Shown here: one piece after another, positions 61,751-64,000 of the stretch | Layout: every line of letters starts with the position of its first letter | Position numbering within the stretch: the first letter of the stretch is position 1 | Assembly (NCBI RefSeq): GCF_037190085.1 | Contig: NZ_JBBCJO010000005.1 | Location: forward strand, 434,001 to 498,000 | Origin: Gemmatimonas aurantiaca | Lineage (GTDB): Bacteria; Gemmatimonadota; Gemmatimonadetes; Gemmatimonadales; Gemmatimonadaceae | Direction: 5' to 3' | DNA length: 64,000 nt | The notes under the pieces: generated by a model | What the model was told of the DNA's origin: nothing | What the model saw: the letters and a program-made list of their open reading frames with translations, nothing else | Database searches by the model: none | Position numbers and translations under genes: made by a program

Positions 61751-63346
61751 CTATCGTTCCAGCCTGAACCCCGCATCGATCGCCGGGCGCTTGGGTGCGT
61801 TCGCCACGAACCATCCGGTGAGGTACATCCACTTCGTCATCCGCGTGAGCTTGGCGTAGTCGATGCGTTCGGGTTTGTCGCGCGGTGTGTGATAGTCGGG
61901 GTGCAGGTTGGTGCTGTACATGACCGCCGGAATGTTCAGGCGTGCATAGGGCACATGATCGCTGCGGAAGTACCAGCCTTCCGGATGCGTGGGGCGATCC
62001 CACAGCGAATCGAGTACGAACTTGCCGGTCAGCGCATTGGCACGCAGGGCCATGTTCACGAGATCGGTGGAGTTGCGATGCGGTGGCTGGATGCCGAGCA
62101 GACTCGCCGAGTCGGGGTGATTGCGTCCGATCATATCGCCGTTGAGTACGGCCACGATCCGTTCCCGCGGCACGACGGGATGCGCTGCATGGTAGCGCGA
62201 TCCGAGCAGCCCCCGCTCCTCGGCGCCATGAAACACGAACAGGATGGAGCGCTTGCCGGGCTGCTTCACGAACGCCCGCGCCGCTGCGAGCAGCGCCACG
62301 CTCACCGATGCGTTGTCGTCGGCGCCCGCCCACACCGAGTCGCCATTGATCGCGTAACGCACCCCATCGTGATCCTGATGGGAGCTGTAGAGCACGTATT
62401 CGTTGCGCAGCGTGGGATCGGTGCCGCGAACGACGCCCACGATGTTCACCGACGGTGTTTCGAACCGTTCGAGGCGGACCTGCCAACTGCTCGTCGGCTC
62501 CGCCCGTAGCGCGGCGAGGCGCGACGCCCGCACCAGAAACGCCGGCGGCGTGCCATTGACCGCAGTGGTGATGCGTCGGACCGCTGGCAGAGGCGGCAGG
62601 CGCTCGGGCTGACCGGCAAAACGCGGCGCGGCGCGGTCCACATCGTACGTACCCCGGGCGCGAAGAACCGCCAGATCATCGAACGCGGCATCGGTGATGG
62701 AATCGGCCACGAGGATCACCGCCAGCGCTCCCCGTCTGGCAAACCGCTGCTGGGTCGCGATGAGCGCGGCATTGGCGTACCGCACGTCTTCGCTGTTGAC
62801 CGTCGTGCGAATGGCCGCACGGTCGGGCGTGAGCACCCGCACCGCCACCACGCGTCCCTGTACATCGATGGTGCTGTCGGCGGCATTGTTCACCCACAAC
62901 ACCGGACCTTCGACATCGAGCCCCGTGTTGCCCAGCGGGATGAAGTCGCGCCAGACGCGCAGACTGTCGGTGCCCAGCACCGCAAAACTCGATACCGTGG
63001 ACACACGGGTGCGCGTCATGTCGAACCACTGGAAGTAACTGCCATCGTCACCGGCAGGCTTCACACCGATCCTGCGCATCTCCTCGGCCACCCATATCGA
63101 CGCCCGCATCTCGTCGGGCGTTCCGGCTTCGCGGCCGCGCATGGCATCACTGGCCATCGCGTAGAGGTCGCGCTTGAGATCGGCCTGACGAATCTGCGCC
63201 ATGGCGGCGGGTACGTCTCCCGCACGCGCGGTGGTGCGGGCAGCCGTCTGCGCCTGTACACCGGAAACCGCGGCCGCGAAAAGGACCGTCGCACCGGTGA
63301 GTGCAACGAAGGGATGGGATATGCCGAGCATGGTACGTGAAGACAT
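61751..63346 (-). CDS. secreted M28-family zinc aminopeptidase
   Basis: From the ATG at 63346 the product is 531 aa, with a signal peptide (ending GVQA near 31). A PA-like insert domain is followed by the M28 catalytic core: first zinc His in YSSHQDHDGVRY, the bridging Asp in GADDNASVSVAL, the catalytic/ligand Glu pair in FHGAEERGLLGS, Asp in LNGDMIGRNH and the last His in YHTPRDKPERID. It should release N-terminal residues from peptides in the periplasm or outside. It is convergent with the SusCD operon, so a peptide-uptake link is plausible though unproven. Confidence 0.92.
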   Translation of the reverse strand: MSSRTMLGISHPFVALTGATVLFAAAVSGVQAQTAARTTARAGDVPAAMAQIRQADLKRDLYAMASDAMRGREAGTPDEMRASIWVAEEMRRIGVKPAGDDGSYFQWFDMTRTRVSTVSSFAVLGTDSLRVWRDFIPLGNTGLDVEGPVLWVNNAADSTIDVQGRVVAVRVLTPDRAAIRTTVNSEDVRYANAALIATQQRFARRGALAVILVADSITDAAFDDLAVLRARGTYDVDRAAPRFAGQPERLPPLPAVRRITTAVNGTPPAFLVRASRLAALRAEPTSSWQVRLERFETPSVNIVGVVRGTDPTLRNEYVLYSSHQDHDGVRYAINGDSVWAGADDNASVSVALLAAARAFVKQPGKRSILFVFHGAEERGLLGSRYHAAHPVVPRERIVAVLNGDMIGRNHPDSASLLGIQPPHRNSTDLVNMALRANALTGKFVLDSLWDRPTHPEGWYFRSDHVPYARLNIPAVMYSTNLHPDYHTPRDKPERIDYAKLTRMTKWMYLTGWFVANAPKRPAIDAGFRLER

Positions 63347-63461
63347 GAGCGGAAACGGAGAGAGTCCGACGACCCGTGGACATCGACCGGATCTTCCGTG
63401 GACACCGCGTGGACACCGCACGAAGGCGATGCCCACGTCATTCTTCAAGCTACGTTCCCGT

Positions 63462-64000
63462 TCAGGACCGTGTTGCCGCCGCGGCGAGTGCTGCGGCCAC
63501 CGGCACGGCAAGCGGCGTGGTGGGCCGGCCGATCAACGCCGAGAGTTGACGGCTGTCGTCGAAGAGCGCGCCATTGGACGCGTCCACATCCCAGCCGGCG
63601 ATCGTCTGCGCCAACCCCTCAGGCAGTCCGAAGCTCGTGAGCAGGCGGGCATATTCCGCGGCAGGCAGATCGCGATACGGAATATCCCGACCCGTCTGCT
63701 TCGAGATCTCGGCGGCAAGATCGGCGAGCGTGACCGCCGTATCACCGGCCAGTTCGTACACCCGTCCGATATGACCGGCACCGGCGAGCACCGTGGCAGC
63801 CGCTTCGGCATAGTCTGCGCGCGTGGCCAGCGCCAGCAGCCCCTGCCCTGCGCTGCCGATGAACGCCCCACCGGCAAGCGCCCCACCGATGGAGTTCGTG
63901 TAGTTCTCGGTGTACCAGCCGTTGCGGAGAATGGTGGCGGGGATGCCCGCATCCTGCAGCTCCCGCTCGGTCTGCCGATGCTCCTCGGCGAGATCGATGG
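63462..64000 (-). CDS. NmrA-like NAD(P)-dependent oxidoreductase/quinone reductase, N-terminus outside window
   Basis: The visible 179 codons are the C-terminal part of an atypical short-chain dehydrogenase of the NmrA/QorB type. They contain EEHRQTERELQDAG, ATILRNGWYTENYTNS (the segment after the active site), LATRADYAEAAATVLAG and YELAGDTAVTLADLAAEISK with QTGRDIPY. These are hallmarks of YtfG/QorB-like quinone oxidoreductases. The gene runs off the right edge, so the Rossmann GxxGxxG is not visible. It ends 115 bases upstream of the M28 gene on the same strand. Confidence 0.85.
   Translation of the reverse strand, partial: IDLAEEHRQTERELQDAGIPATILRNGWYTENYTNSIGGALAGGAFIGSAGQGLLALATRADYAEAAATVLAGAGHIGRVYELAGDTAVTLADLAAEISKQTGRDIPYRDLPAAEYARLLTSFGLPEGLAQTIAGWDVDASNGALFDDSRQLSALIGRPTTPLAVPVAAALAAAATRS

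Overview
This is a GC-rich chromosomal segment from a Gram-negative bacterium, most likely a member of the Gemmatimonadota (Gemmatimonas-like). That placement is inferred from gene content, not from a marker search. The signs are a SusC/SusD pair outside an obvious Bacteroidetes background, a complete Bat operon with unusual fusions, gatCAB, a bacillithiol-type bshA, a CIRCE-controlled groESL, many 4-nt start/stop overlaps and frequent GTG starts. No rRNA, tRNA, CRISPR array, prophage or intact insertion sequence was seen.

Layout. 1-6428 (minus): the translation/transcription operon rimP-nusA-ylxQ-infB-rbfA-truB, with truB cut by the window edge. 6429-6992: no gene; a rho-independent terminator and a long imperfect palindromic repeat. 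6993-9012 (minus): murA-pgeF; this MurA has Asp where most have the catalytic Cys. 9223-10670 (plus): a coiled-coil membrane protein and a secreted zinc phospholipase C-like protein. 10639-17519 (minus): five overlapping genes, histidine kinase-pcrA-gatC-gatA-gatB. 17577-19562 (minus): serS and a lipoprotein. 19664-23714 (plus): Roadblock protein, stand-alone receiver, mannose-1-phosphate guanylyltransferase, GlmU-like transferase and a metallo-beta-lactamase-fold hydrolase. 23865-26551 (minus): small membrane protein and groES-groEL with promoter and CIRCE. 26671-40344 (minus): a long, tightly packed run moxR-DUF58-batD-like-batA-batBC-batDE-mutL-miaA-bshA-uppP-birA; birA carries a 15-bp minisatellite. 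40474-43430 (minus): site-2 protease, scpA, scpB, rluB-like. 43713-46419 (plus): rpsT and a FepA-like siderophore receptor. 46524-51462 (minus): pyrR-pyrB-pyrC, a class II aldolase and a zinc-ribbon protein. 51572-57034 (minus): an unknown gene, two paralogous ATP-grasp ligases and a penicillin/AHL-acylase-type Ntn hydrolase. 57187-61640 (plus): SusC/SusD. 61751-64000 (minus): M28 peptidase and a truncated NmrA-like oxidoreductase.

How the genes fit together. Most of the window is housekeeping: initiation and ribosome maturation, amidotransferase tRNA charging, murein precursor supply (murA, uppP), chaperonins, mismatch repair, chromosome condensation and pyrimidine synthesis. The accessory part lies at 51.5-64 kb, where an acylase, two ATP-grasp ligases, a SusCD importer and a secreted peptidase sit together. 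This could be a locus for scavenging and remodelling acylated or peptidic compounds, and it is the best candidate here for an uncharacterised system. Other points worth attention are the intergenic palindrome at 6.7 kb, the hairpin just upstream of pyrR, and the repeat-extended BirA.
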